Assembly (NCBI RefSeq): GCF_000687475.1
Contig: NC_057316.1
Location: 992,001-1,056,000, forward strand
Direction of reading: 5' to 3'
From: Ustilaginoidea virens
Lineage: Eukaryota > Ascomycota > Sordariomycetes > Hypocreales > Clavicipitaceae
DNA: 64,000 nt
Below are positions 13,759 through 26,400 of the stretch, piece after piece. A program made the position numbers and the translations under genes. The notes beneath the pieces were generated by a model that worked only from the letters and a program-made list of their open reading frames with translations, had not been told where the DNA came from and made no database searches. Position 1 is the first letter of the stretch, and the number at the start of each line of letters is the position of its first letter.

Positions 13759-13969
13759 AGTAGGCAAGAAAGGTCTAAAAATCCGTTGAAAAATAGTACC
13801 GATAGTTATAAAACAGAGGAATAACTAGCTGAATAGCTAGCAAAATAGTCGAATAACTAGTAAAATAGTCGAATAATTAGCTGGATAGCTAGTATATATA
13901 GTGGCTAGTAGCCTACTAAAAGAGGTAACCGCAGAATATAGCGGTAGGTCTCAGTATAAAAGCATAGAT

Positions 13970-14400
13970 GCCGTAGGCGTTATATAAGTCCGTACTATAG
14001 CGTTGGTATTTAAGGTGCTTATAGGTGCCGTAATATAAAGGTGCCGTAAGTGCCGTAGGTGCCATAGATGCCGTAATATAAAAGGTGCCGTAAGTGCCGT
14101 AATATAAAGGTGCCGTAAGTGCCGTGGGTGCCGTAGGTGCCGTAATATAAAAGGTGCCGTAAGTGCCGTACCAAAGGTGCTATAGGTGGGAGAGTATAAC
14201 AGGTGCCGTACAGTGCAGTAGGTATCGTATACTAGGTATAAAGGTATTATACAGTGGTATAGTGTGGTAGATATCATACTATAAAATCCGTAGGTGCCGT
14301 AGGTTACGCCGAAAATAACGTAAGGTTACGCTAAAAGTGCCGTGAGGTTACGCCGTAAGTTGCCGTTAGATACGCCGTTGATTGCCGCAGGGTAATACCG
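13970..14400 (-). repeat. 9 bp minisatellite (gtgccgtag) in B1 leader
   Basis: Many imperfect copies of gtgccgtag/gtgccgtaa, with some spacer units taatataaaag, fill the 5' leader between gag and the primer site. The open frame that can be read through it on - (His/Leu/Arg repeats) is just the translation of the repeat and is not taken as a gene. Confidence 0.8.
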
Positions 14401-14556
14401 TAGGTAACAAAAGGTAAGCTAAGGTGATAATAGGTAAGCCGAAGTTAATAAGGATAAGCCGAAGATACTAAAGGATAGCTATATTAGTAGTACTAATAAG
14501 CAAAAGAGACTAAAAGGTAAATACAAAAAGGTAGGGTAAAAATAAAGAAGTAAAAA

Positions 14557-14571
14557 CCCGGGCTTATAACC
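14557..14571 (-). promoter_or_regulatory. B1 primer binding site
   Basis: Directly next to the 5' LTR, in element sense GGTTATAAGCCCGGG. With one G-to-A change undone it becomes GGTTATGAGCCC, complementary to the anticodon-loop region of initiator tRNA-Met (..GGGCTCATAACC..). Copia of Drosophila is known to prime from such a half tRNA. The match to a tRNA is from general knowledge and was not checked against this genome. Confidence 0.55.
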
Positions 14572-15292
14572 TATTGCAATTCTAAAGGTCACTATAAAGT
14601 AAAGCCTTACTAGCTAGCTAGATGGCACAAGACTGCCTACGACCTGTGACTTAATCTTAGTATAAATACTAGATTCTTCACTAAGTCCTAAGACTATACA
14701 AGTGCTATAAAGTAGGGCAAGTGTAAAGGCAAGGCAAATATAAGATAACCAGAATAACGCAGGGAAGGTGGGAGTTAAGAGGCATATAGTGTATTAATAG
14801 GTTCGATTGTGCTACCCTTCTGCTATCTAGAAAGAAAGGGAAAAGCTATCCTATATATATACGAAGGAGGGGTGGGCCCAGGCATCCAGGGTAACCAGTA
14901 AGAAAGCTCCCCGTAATGCTCGCTATGCCATGTATATAATACGTCAGCAACCCCGCTATATCCGGCCTTTCTAACCACCCCAACCACCGCAGTAGTAACC
15001 AACCACCACGCTAGTAACTAACCACTACACTAGTGGACTAGCCACCACGCTAGTAGGCCGCCACCACGCTAGTAGGCCACCACGCTAATTTAGCAATGCC
15101 ACACCTTTTTTAACAAGGCCTACCTTACTTGATATACAGTAAATAATTCACTGAAAATCCTTAAGGTAAAAGGCAAAGGCCTAAGGTTAGCAAGACTACC
15201 GTAAGTCTAAGAGGCGGTATGAGGGCCAGAAGGTCAGTAGGCCAGTAGGGCATTAGGCCAGCAGCCTAGTAAGCTACTATAGGATTTTAACA
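14572..15292 (-). repeat. B1 LTR (5' in element sense), 721 bp
   Basis: Same length as the partner at 7902-8622. Most differences seen by eye are C/T or G/A (for example gactgtctgcg versus gactgcctacg). Followed by the second TCAGT. Confidence 0.92.
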
Positions 15293-17909
15293 TCAGTATT
15301 ATAACGCGCCTTAATATTACGAAAGGCTACTAATAAAGCTAGGAAATATCTCGCAAGGCGTTAGGTCCGTAATGCTTTTAACTAATAGAATGGCCTGGAT
15401 ACCCAGCCCATCTACCGACTACCCCTATAGTTAGATATATAGGTATGGAGAGAAAAGGGTAGATAGTATAGGCTGTACCGGCTAATCAGCCTCGAAGGTG
15501 AGACCTATATCGTACAGATGCCATATAGCCCTAGTAAGTTCCGGTCAATAGTCGTTAAGCCTTATAACTACGACCTTAATAGCGATCCTACTGCTAATAA
15601 TACCGAAGATATCGTTTATGCTAAAGGCCTGGCCTGCCCCGGCTGGATCGAAGTTAAGATACCAGCTGCACCCGCACCTCCAGCCGCAATAATACCTGCA
15701 GTCGCGATATCATCGACACCTATAGTCGCGATATATCCGTTACTAACCACTAGCCCTGATTAAGTCAGGCTAATACCATTATCACCAGTAAGGGTGATAT
15801 CAGACCTAGCTACTAGCTCTGATTAAGCCAGGCCACTATTACTATCACTAGTAAGGGTGGTATCCAACGTTATAATTAATGAGGACTAAGAAAAAGCTCT
15901 CGTTAATACTATAGCTTCTAATGCTGTTATTAATATCTTTTTCCTAACCGCTAAAGAGTAAGCCGACTTATAGCTTACTAGCTAATTATGCCGCAAAGGA
16001 AAGATTATAACCCCTAGAGACCCTTTTAAGTAGTCTGACCGTATAGAGATTGAAGCATTATAAGCCTATAATATATTTAGATTCGTCACCTTTAATATCG
16101 ATCAATATAGAACCTAGCGTTTATTTAACTTATATATAGTACGAGAAATCAAAGGCAAAGATATAAATACCCCATACGAGAAATCTAGGCTTATAATACA
16201 AGGTTATAATAATAACGAGAAGCGATTAATATTAACTCAATCCCATATAATTTAATAGGCGAGTCAACAACTACTTATATTAATAACTCTATCACTATAA
16301 TAGTCTTACGGCCTCTTCCTTTATATATAGGATATTACGCAGGCTTATATATAATTCTTTACAACCCTTAACCGGTCGATTATTGCCAAGCTACCCAAGC
16401 AAATAGCTCACTAATACCCTAACAATACTATTATGGAAGTAGTGAAGCCACTATACGGAATAGCTAAAGCAGGCACCCACTAGTGGGCAATATACTTCCG
16501 GCACTATTGCGAGAAGTTGGGCATAACCATATTAACCTATGACCCCTGTTTGCTGATATCTATTAGCGATACTAACCGTACTAATATTCCTGATTATACT
16601 AGCGATACCTTATGTTTTGGTATTATAGGTATGCAGACTGACGATACCCTCGGACTAAATAATAATACCTTCTTTTAACGGGAGGAATTAGAGCTTACTA
16701 AGGCAGGCTTTAGCGCTAAGCCTAAAACGAGGCTATCGCTAACTGTACCCCTAATATTTAACGGGTATATACTAATAGCTACTACCGACGGCATAATGAC
16801 GTTATGCCAGAAAGGTTAAAGCAAGAAGATCACAACCATCGATAAGAATACGCCTACAGCCTAGCGTAACTACATCGAGCAATATGCTCGCGGTGCTTAT
16901 ATAGCTATAGTCTGCTAGCCTAAGGCATCTTTTGACCTATCTATCGCAGTATAATACTAACAGCCTGACCCTAACGATATCGCGAGGTTAAATAAGCGCC
17001 TTCAATAGCAGCTTAATAACTAGGATCGTGGCTTACAGTATATTAACCTAGCCCTTACTATAGCTAAACTCTTTATATTTATTGATGGATCCTTTGCTAA
17101 TAATAAAGATTTAAGCTCTTAAATTAGCTATATTATTATGCTAGGAAATAAAGAAGAGAATAACCCCATAGATAACGCCTTCCTACTGACCGGTAATATT
17201 ATTACTTATAGCTCTATAAAGAGTAAGCATATAACGCGCAGCGCACTCGCTTTAGAGCTGTATAGTATAGTGCAAGGGGTCGATATCGTATATACGATAG
17301 GTACGACCCTTAATATAATTACTAGTAGGCTAAGATTGCCGAAGATCCCTACGGTTGTATATACGGATTCGTTTTCATTATATAAATGCCTTATTAAGCT
17401 AAGTACTACTAAGGAAAAGAGGCTTATAATAGATATTATAGTCCTACGATAGTTATACGAGCGCCGGGAGATATATAAGATCTATTAGATTAACGGGAAT
17501 AATAATCTCGCCGACGTAATGACTAAGGGAACGCCTAATAAAGCCCTTAAGACCTTTATCAACTAAAATAGGGCTATTATATATATGGAAGGGTGGGTAA
17601 AGAGGCCGGTCAATATCTGACTGCGTTTAGGAGGTATTAGTGATGTCATGTGTAGCAAGTGTGTGGATTTTCCTATATTTAATGCTATATGCATTTGCTG
17701 CTTTTACTGCCCCTTTTTTGCCCCTTTGTTTTAGCTGCGATATTTAACATACCGGCTGTACGGTATAAGCATGTATAAGCCGGCCGCGCAGCACGACGGC
17801 GTTATTGGCGGCACAATCTGCCGAGACCGCGCCGCACTTTTCTTTCTATGTGTGCGCCTTATATCCTAGCTATTCCGATATTTGCTTCTATAAAAAGAGA
17901 AGCTGCTAG

Positions 17910-18260
17910 TATCGGAATCGCTGTCGCAAGGTGCCCAATTGGGCACCAATTGGGCATATTGCGACGGATATGCCGCGCATACCCGATGCGCACGATATAG
18001 CTACTTTGGCCCCTTTTGCCCCTTTACCCCTAAGCCTAGTAGGGCACGCGGGCAGCCCGGCCCGACTGCGCCGATGTATATGACTACGGCACGCACAAAA
18101 AGGCTATATTATGTAATTACCCTCTTTTGCTTCCTTTCTTTCCTTTTAGATAGTGAAGTTATTAGTAAAGTCAATAAATCCTTTACTTAGTGACCTCACG
18201 GTACATAATACCACGCGCGCGACCCTACGTACAACTGGGTACCCCGAGTTTATATCAACA
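17910..18260 (+). repeat. D1 3' LTR, 351 bp
   Basis: From tatcggaatcgctg to gtttatatcaaca. It is about 20 bp longer than other D LTRs, partly because caattgggcac is duplicated inside the palindrome near its start. Belongs to the subtype ending ..gtttatatcaaca shared with D4 and the inverted solo LTR. The next 21 bp (18261-18281) are flank before B2. Confidence 0.9.
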
Positions 18261-18281
18261 TTTACGGCATACCAATATAAG

Positions 18282-19120
18282 TATTACAATTCTGAGGGTA
18301 AATATAAAGTGAAGCCGGTATAAGGTAAGACAAATATAAATAACCAGAAACGCAGGAAAGGTGAAAAGAGTCAAGAGGCATATAGTGCATTAACAAGTTT
18401 GATTGTGCTACTCTTCTACTATCTAGAAAGAAAGGGAAAAGCTATCCTAAATTTATCTAAGAGAGAAGGTAGGCCTAGGCATCTAAGGTAGCCAGTAAGA
18501 GAGCTCCTCGTAATACTCATTATACTACGATATATCCAGCCTTACCATATATTTAAAAATAAGGTCTGATACGTTATATCAAGCCTTACTAAATATTTTA
18601 AATAATGCCCGGTGTGCCACGTAATATCCGGCCATATTAAATATTTAAAATAATACCCGGTGTGCCACGTAATATCCAGCCGTATTAAATATCTTTCAAA
18701 TAAGGCCCGGTGTGCCTACGTAATATCCGGCCGTATTAAATATTTTTAAATAAGGCTCAGTATGCCCACGTAATATCCGGTCGTATTAAATATTTTTAAA
18801 ATAAGGCCCGGTATGCCTACGTAATATCCGGCCGTATTACATATTTTAAAACAAGGCCCGGTGTGCCCACGTAATATCCGGCCGTATTAAATATTTTTAG
18901 ATAAGGCCCGGTGTGTCCACGTCATATCAAGCCTTACCAAAAATAAGGCCCGATAAAGGCTTACCTTATTTGGTATACAGTACTAATCCACTGAAAATCC
19001 GGAAGGTAAACGGTAACGGCCCAAGATTGGTAATACCACCGCAAGTCCGGTGGGACAGTCGTAAGTCTAAGAGACGATGGAAGGGCCAGCAGTCTAGTAG
19101 ACTACCGTAGGATTTTAACA
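18282..19120 (-). repeat. B2 LTR, 839 bp, with long internal minisatellite
   Basis: From tattacaattctgag to gattttaaca, directly followed by the polypurine tract in complement. The middle (about 18530-18950) consists of six to seven copies of a unit of about 60 bp built on ggcccggtgtgcccacgtaa, tatccggccgtattaaat and atttttaaataa, replacing the 20 bp repeat of the B1 LTR. The end segments (gaaaatcc, gtaggattttaaca) are shared by both subtypes. Confidence 0.88.
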
Positions 19121-19249
19121 CCCCTTCTGATTAGCTACTGTAGTAGCAAGCTAATCGTATATAAAGGATAGGGAAAGAAAATGCATTAAAAAAGGACCAA
19201 GGAAAAATATATATATAAAAAACCTTGGTAAGAATAATATAAGTTAGCA

Positions 19250-22200
19250 GGCCCTAAGGCCTAGTAACTCACGGAACCTAGTAAATTTAGGGCCCGGCAG
19301 TAGCTTAGTAAGACCGTCAGCAGGCATACTATTAGTAGGTAAGTAGGTAATATTAACCAAGCCCAGCTAGGCTTGCTCCCTAATATACCGGAATTTTAAT
19401 AGCGTATACTTGGTGCGAGTATGCTGATTGGGGTCATTAGAATTTAATATAGAGCCCTGGTTATCGCAGTATAGCGGTATAGGGCATTCTATATTAATAT
19501 CTAGCTCTTTACAGAGGTTAGATAGCTACTATACCTTACGGATCATCTCAAGTAAAGCATCTGATTCGGCTTCTAAAGTAGATAGTACTACTAAAGAGGC
19601 TCGCTTAGAACGCCAGCTAATAGGACCACTATTAATAGTAGTAAGAAAACCTCCAGTTGATTTAGAAGTCTCTTTACAGCCAGCAAAATCGCTATCTAAA
19701 TAAGCGGTTATAATAGGCTGTTGCTTGCAATTAGTAGTACAATAATAAATAGCTATATTCTCAGTGCCTTTAAAATAGCTAAAAGCGCCCTTTGCAGTAT
19801 TTAAATGCATAGTAGTTGCCTTGGTCATAAACCGAGAGAGGTATTGGGTAGGAAATGCTAGGTCGGGCCTAGTCATCATTATAAGCCATATTATAGTGCC
19901 AGTAAGGCTCTGATAAAGACTTTAATCAGTAGGGCTAAAATCTTTTCTACTAGATTCATTTAGAACCCCTGGTTATAGTGGAATTAGCTGAGGTTTAACA
20001 TCCTGTAAGCCGAATTTAGCTAGGACCTCTGCTATAAATTGGGCTTGATGTAGCCATAATAAACCTTCCTTCCTATTCTGTATAATCTATACGCTTAGGA
20101 AGAAGGAAGCCGGACTACGGTCTTCTATAGCATAAGCCTTATGAAATTTTCTTTTTAGCTAGTTAATATAAGTTATATTTAGACTAACTAAAAGGCAATC
20201 ATCAATATAGATGACGATAAAGGTGCTGGTTTGCTTATTATAAAATACGGCAGCATTAAAGGCTAATGGTAAAAATCCTTCACTAGAAATCAGGTCTTTT
20301 AGCCGATATTGCCATTTGCGGGGAGCTTATTTTAGTCCGTATAGGGCCTTCTTTAATAAAATAGCTTGCTTTATAGAAGGGTCAAAGCCAGCTTCTTTAA
20401 GCAAAGTTAGTAACCGTTGCCACTATATATTAGACTAAAGCTTGCTATCGATATTAGTTAATAATAGGCTCTCTGTAAATTCAAGAAATCTATCAGGGAT
20501 ATCTATATAAATTGTTTCAGAAAGTTCGCTATTTAGAAAGGCGCCTATAAAGTCGATTTGTTCTACTTCCTAATTATTACTAGCTGCTAAAGCCAATATA
20601 ATCCTCTAGGTGGGCGGGATAGAAGTAGAAGTATAAGTATACTAGAAGTCCTTTCCTTCGACTTGCATAAAACCCTTAACCACTAATCTAGCCTTATATT
20701 TTATAGGCTGATTATTGGCATTCTTTTTAACCCGAAAACAGGCCTATTGCATATAATTTTCCTATTAATAGGAACGCTAGACCTATGAATAAATTAGAAG
20801 ACTTTAGTATCTAAAAGCTGCTTGAATTCCTTAAATAGTGCCTTTATCTAAAGGTCTTTTTCAGGGCTTTATAGCACATTCTTCCAGCTATTAGGCGTAT
20901 TATTAGGGGCCTTTTTAGCTAGCTTACGCTTAGCTATATAGTAGGAATCCCATATCAGGTAGTATAGGATATTACCCTCCTGAGGGAATAAGTCGGTAAG
21001 GCCAGTAGGGTTAGTAGGGCCCGTAAGATTAGTAGGGCCCATAGGGCCCGTAGGGCCAATAAGGCCAGTAGGGCCAGTAAGGTCAGTAAGGTCGGTAGAG
21101 TTAAGGCTAGTAAGAATATCTATAAGGTCATCCTTTGCAGTAGCCGGGGACTGAACTGTAGAAGTGGTATTAATATTAATAATACCGGGGACGCTTTTAA
21201 GGTCATCTAGTATAACATTATTATTAGTAATGTTAGTAGGGTCAGGGATGCTTTCTAGGTCATCTAGAATAACATTAGTATTATTAATAATATTAGTAAG
21301 GTTAGTAGGGTCCGGGATGCTTTCCAGGTCATCTAGTATAACATTAGTATTATTAATAATGTTAGTAAGGTTAGTAGGGTCAGGGATGCTTTCCAGGTTA
21401 TCTAGTAAAATAGCAGGTTCTTTACTGCTAGATACCCCCTCTAAACCTATATTTTGCCCTCTGTGAAAGTCTCCTTCCAGGCCACTTAATATAGGGCCTA
21501 TACCTTCATTTTGGTGGATGAAGGTAATAAAGGTTGTTTTAGTAATAACCTTTTTTTTAGAAGATAAACTAGGTAGGTATTATTACCTAGAGTGGCAAGG
21601 AGCCTACCAGGCTCGGTTCGGGGCGCTAATTTACAGCTTTTTACACGCTTTTTGTATGGTATAAGCACCTCAATAGCAGCTCTAATAGCCCTAAGGTTAG
21701 TAAGATCAGGATAGTGCTTAGGGGTTATTTAGTCGTAATCTTTTAATAACTCCAAATAAAGGCTAGAAGGTCTATTAGTAACTACCGTAATATTTACCAG
21801 CATAATAACACTAGTAATTACGGTAGACCAAAGGTTAGAAGGCAATCTTAACTAGGTCATAGTGGCACGTAATCTATCAGCTGTAACCATTATAGAACGT
21901 TCAGCTAGGCCGTTTTGTTTGTGTATATAAGGGCTGGAGGTATCAAACTTTATACCTTATAGGGTAAGCCAATTGTTGAGTATTTTATTAATTTCATTAC
22001 CACCATCATAGTGGAACTCAACAGGGGTTTTACCATATCTGACCTACAGGCTTTGTATAAAGCCCTATAATGCTGTAAATACCGTGGTGCCTTCCCTATT
22101 AGGCAGTAAGTAAAGCCAATAGAATCGGGATTTTCTATCTACTAATATAAGAGCAATAGGTTGTTTGTTATATAGTATGGGTGATATAGCAAAAGTATCA

Positions 22201-22594
22201 CCTTCTAAAATATCTAGGCATTTAGCTGGATTAGGTATCGCATCCTTAGAGGGTCGTCTAACCTTCTTGGCCTGCATATAGGCCAGGCAGCGAAAATCAG
22301 CATCTTTAACCTTATCGAGATTAGGCAGACCAGGCGTATTAGCACAGGTCTTTTTAAGTAGCTGAATACCTATATGCCCTAGCCGTATATGCCAAATGCC
22401 GGCTAATTGTAATAACTTCTGATATTCTGTATCAGCTGTTATAGGGGCAGGAGAACTGGTAGTACCAGTCTGTATAGGCCCAGTCTGTATAGGCGTAGTA
22501 GGGTTAGTAACCTCTACGGGGTCTTCGTTATTTATAATAGCGGGCTCTTCGCTAGTCGTAATAGCTGGAACGGGGGTAATAGTGGTATCTAGAG
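19250..22594 (-). pseudogene. B2 pol, RNase H to integrase
   Basis: Reads on -: GAG-pre-integrase/integrase (about 22400-21540), a linker with collagen-like PTGP repeats (about 21110-20990) and a repeated peptide around NLTNIINNTNV (about 21420-21170), reverse transcriptase (about 20830-19930, catalytic region near 20195-20215) and RNase H. The longest clean stretch is 19879-19529, with MMTRPDLAFPTQYLSRF, LDSDFAGCKETSKSTGG and ISWRSKRASLVVLSTLEAE. Broken by RIP-type stops and cut at 22594 by D2. Confidence 0.87.
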
Positions 22595-22926
22595 TGTCGG
22601 AATCGCTGTCGCAAGGTGCCTAATTGGGCACATTGCGACGAATGTGCCGCGCACACCCGTTACGCACGATGTGGTCACTTTTGCCCCTATGCCCCTAAGC
22701 CCGGCAGGGCACGCGGGCAGTCCGGCCCGACCGCGCCGAAGCACGTGACTACGGCACGCACAAAAAGGCCATATCGTGTAATTACTCTTTTGCTTCCTTT
22801 CTTTCCTCTTAGTTAGTCAGTCATAATCAAAGAAGTAATCATACCTTTGACCGGTGACCTTACGGTACTTGATACTACGCGCGCAACCCTACGTACAACT
22901 GGGTACCCCTTGATGTGATACCAATA
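22595..22926 (+). repeat. D2 5' LTR, 332 bp
   Basis: From tgtcggaatcgctg to gtgataccaata. Contains the 32 bp near-palindrome at 22608-22639 (arms gtcgcaa and ttgcgac around a central palindrome) and GC-rich blocks such as aagcccggcagggc. The following bases ctgattagtaaag should hold the primer site. Confidence 0.92.
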
Positions 22927-23486
22927 CTGATTAGTAAAGTTAAAGTTTATTTTATAGATTAGCTAGGACAATAAGAAGAGGCGATTTAAAAAGATCGTGC
23001 TAATAAAGAACGTGATTTAGCCTAATTCAGTCGAAACGGCTTATATATTACGGACTAAGGGATAAATTGATTATATCTAACCTTTCCTACTCGTCTATCA
23101 CGAGGAACAATTGCTAAATATCACACTAATTAATTGTGTCAGTTAGTAACGATTGCTGAATATCACGATATCTTTGGTTGTGATGGGAACTACAGAACGC
23201 TAAATCTATCGTAATACTATTAGCAGGCATATAAACGCAGGTTCTTACGCAAGCGACTCAGAGCCTTACAATAGTAAAGAACCTATTTACCATTAATTAA
23301 ACAAGCAATCGAAACGCCTATAATATTCTACTCAATAATTGCTTCCTTTTTCCTTCCTTCCTTTATTAATTTACTACCTTCCTTCATTAATTACTTCTTT
23401 TTTAATTACTTCCTTTTAATACCTACGCCAAACGCTCCCTATCTCTCTGCCTTTTCCACCTTATCCTTACCTCTATCAATATCACA

Positions 23487-26400
23487 ATAAAGGCACTACT
23501 ACCGGAAAAGCTCAACCCTTTCGCTAAGATCATTATAAAAGACTAGATCGATTCGATAGACCAAGTTAACCCTATAAATGCTACGGACGAACAGTTATAC
23601 AATCATATCGCCTACCTTATCAATAGTTATATAATAGGCGATAAGAAGGATAATAATCTATGGGAATAATTCCATAAGGATTATAATGAGTAGACCGAGG
23701 AACTATTCAGCCGTATTAATAAACAGCTCCTATAGGAATTCCGAATAACCCTATAGGAACGTAGGGTGTATATTAGAAGCATAGGATCATCAATAATCAG
23801 GACCTTTCTCTACTGCATATAATAAAAAAATATGCCTAAATGGCCTTAAGAAGAAATAGACCTCCAACTTGCACGTAAGACCTTTATATCCCGGTTAAAC
23901 CCAAATAGGGAACAATTAGTCCCTACTGCTTATACCAAACGGGAGATACAAATAAACCAGGATGCCCCCTCTATTATAAGCTTAAGGAATTCACTTCCTA
24001 CTATAATTGTTCGAATACCCTTACGGATACTATTATGAATACCCTTATGAATACCCTCGCGATTACCCTTGCGAAGACCTTTATAAGCCCCTTCGACCCC
24101 TAGGGACGTTACAATACTAACGGCATAATAACCCCTCATCCCTCTATCTATATTAAAGAAGGCCCCTATTCCTACCGAAGAAGAAAGGGGCCGGCCGCTA
24201 CAATAGAAAGGGAAAGCGCCTATTTACAGGCCGCTATTTAAGACAGGGGAAAGCTCCTAATAATAGCAACATTCAACAGACGATAACTATAGCCCGACCG
24301 ATTAAATACTTCATCTTAAGGGTTATACCCCTAGCCGAGCTAGCCAAGGCGGCTATCCTAATGCCCCTCGGAATCATAGTATGCCCATAAGGACCAGAGG
24401 TTAGGTTATAGGCCCCAATAATATGTTTCAATCAATAGAGAGCACTAATGGCAATACCCTCGAAGTTGCTGGCGATACTATCTAAGCCACCAATATCAAT
24501 ATTCCCTAATATACCGCTACTAGCGGCACTAGGCAAGCCCCTAATATTAATAAAACAGCTGCCCCTGATGCCAGATATCACGAATTATAGTATCGCAGCC
24601 ACAACCTATAGGCCCGGATGCCTTAACCATAGGCTTAAATGCCTTAACTACCGGCTCTAATGCCTCACCCGATAATGCTAAAGATAGGCACGGCACCGGA
24701 CCCCTCCCGGTACTATCGGCCTACCTAAGCCGATGAACGGACCATCTTAACGGGAGGACCGGTAAACCTAGACCGACCCGGGTTATAGGATAACCTAGCC
24801 AGAGATCCCACTAGCCTACCGCAAGGCTACCGATAAGCCGTTCCGGAATACCCTCCAGAATACCACTAAGAAGATTATACCCGAAGAGCCTATATAGAGG
24901 CCGGGTTTAACGATATTTTAAAGAAGATATCTAACCTTTTACGCAGCTATCATATAAAGGATAGATATAGCGGCAAAATAGATGACTTCCTTATACTAAA
25001 GGTAGTATCCTTTAAGAGCAAGTGCCGCCTTCTAGGATTGCCTAATTATACACTCATAAGAGCCTTTCAAATTATACTAATTAGCGATACTAAGACATAT
25101 TACTTTAACAATATCGAACGTATTTATAATACCCTCACTTTCGACGATATAGTGCGTAAAGTTAAGAGCTATTTTGAGAATGAGAGCATAAAGCAATTCT
25201 ATTTGCACTATTAGAATAGAATAATGCTTTAATTAATTATCGCGAAATATCCTAATAAGTTAAAGCTTGAATGCCTTAATATCCTACTAGAGGAACTTTA
25301 ATGCCTATATTATGGTCTTTTTCCCCCCTTTACAGCTAATATAGAGCTTTATCGATAAGTACTTAATACTATTAGGGATACCCCTAAGTATAGCCAGGCC
25401 ATATATCGTTATGCCTCTACATTTGAAGGCCTCGCTGCTAACCTATGGCGATCCCTTTCTATCTACAAGACTACCTATATGATTTAATAGTATTAATTCC
25501 TTTAATAATAACAGCAGCCTCAGTAATATCAGGATATTGAAGATGCTAATATTGATAATAATATAGCGTTATTTATAGATCGTAGATATAGTTAATCCTA
25601 TAACCGGTATTAACGCCCCCAACGATACAGACCCCCTCAATAGCAATAATAGAATCGCGCCTTTCTAGCTAGGCCCTATTAAAAAAGATGCTTCATTTGC
25701 AATAAATCAGGATATTAGTTATCCAACTATACTAATAAAGAGCAATAAGAATTAAAGGCATAATAGCTAAAGAACCGCTCTAACCGGACCGCTCCTAATA
25801 ACAAGAAATTCCGCGTTTTCCTATAGGAATATAAAGGGACTGCCGACTAAGCCCTTAAAGATGCTGATTTTAATAATATTATTAAAGATATTGAAGTCAT
25901 AATGGCAGGGGTTATATATTAGGATATAGAGGATGCTATCGCACTATAATTTACAGCTACTTAATATTTCTTAGCCCCTACGCAAATAGAACCGCTACCT
26001 TCTTTATCTATCGAGATATTATAAGCCTTACAAGATGAATCATGCCGATATACCTTCCTATAAATTAACCCCTTCCGAATGCCCTTACTAGACTGTAATT
26101 CTACCTTTCTAGAAGAAGAACGCTATAGTAACTATACCTTCCGCGGAATCCTATTAGATACCGGCGCCTCTAGCTTATCTATAGTAGGTATAGGTTAAGC
26201 AAAAGCCCTGATGAGATTGATGAAATCTTTAACGATTGAGTTAATAGATACACAACATACTATTAATTTTAGAGTAGGTTCTGCCATATCTTCTGGTATA
26301 TTGAATATCCCGATGATATTTAGTAATATCCCTTTCTACATTCTTAATAGTAGCACCCCTTTTCTCTATTCTATTATGGATATAGATAGGATAGGCGTAA

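Larger units (their letters stand above)
7902..15292 (-). mobile_element. Copia element B1, complete, in D1
   Basis: A full-length - strand copia retrotransposon of 7391 bp with two 721 bp LTRs. It is flanked by a perfect 5 bp duplication TCAGT (7897-7901 and 15293-15297). On the - strand the order is LTR, primer site GGTTATAAGCCCGGG, leader, gag-pol, polypurine tract (AGAGGGGGTG), LTR. The two LTRs differ by few changes, mostly C/T and G/A, so this is one of the younger insertions here. The leader (13759-14556) is non-coding and holds a 9 bp repeat cluster. Confidence 0.93.
7059..17620 (+). pseudogene. D1 pol (protease end to RNase H), split by B1
   Basis: Coding parts are 7059-7901 and 15293-17620. 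Recognisable in order: the end of protease (DRIGVKLDNIDNLLIKGD), GAG-pre-integrase (FGHPSINRLTKLL, about 7228), integrase zinc-binding residues and core, the integrase C-terminal part around KVERYYALLRRAY (about 7695), reverse transcriptase from about 15990, and RNase H from about 17075 (FIDGSFANNKDLSS, SIKSKHITRSALALELY). The reverse transcriptase keeps QTDDT near 16637, apparently the position of the catalytic Asp pair; D2 and D4 have lost one or both. The natural stop is TGA at 17618, also seen in D2. Inactive because of many TAA/TAG codons. Confidence 0.85.
7059..18260 (+). mobile_element. Copia element D1 (interrupted, left end missing)
   Basis: The pol part and 3' LTR of a D-family copia element. 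It is split by B1 (7902-15292), flanked by a perfect TCAGT duplication. Removing B1 plus one TCAGT (7396 bp) rejoins one continuous pol frame: the frame of 7657-7869 matches that of 15518-15763 and 17138-17452. The 5' part is cut off by the G2 insertion. The 3' untranslated part (17621-17909) ends in a polypurine tract inside a 55 bp hairpin. Confidence 0.85.

Noticed and set aside
13951..14277. 108-codon His/Leu/Arg-rich frame
   Set aside because: It is the translation of the 9 bp leader repeat of B1 and lies outside gag-pol.
18530..18950. CRISPR-like or satellite DNA
   Set aside because: The repeat of about 60 bp lies wholly within an LTR and recurs in the solo LTR at 34224-35007.
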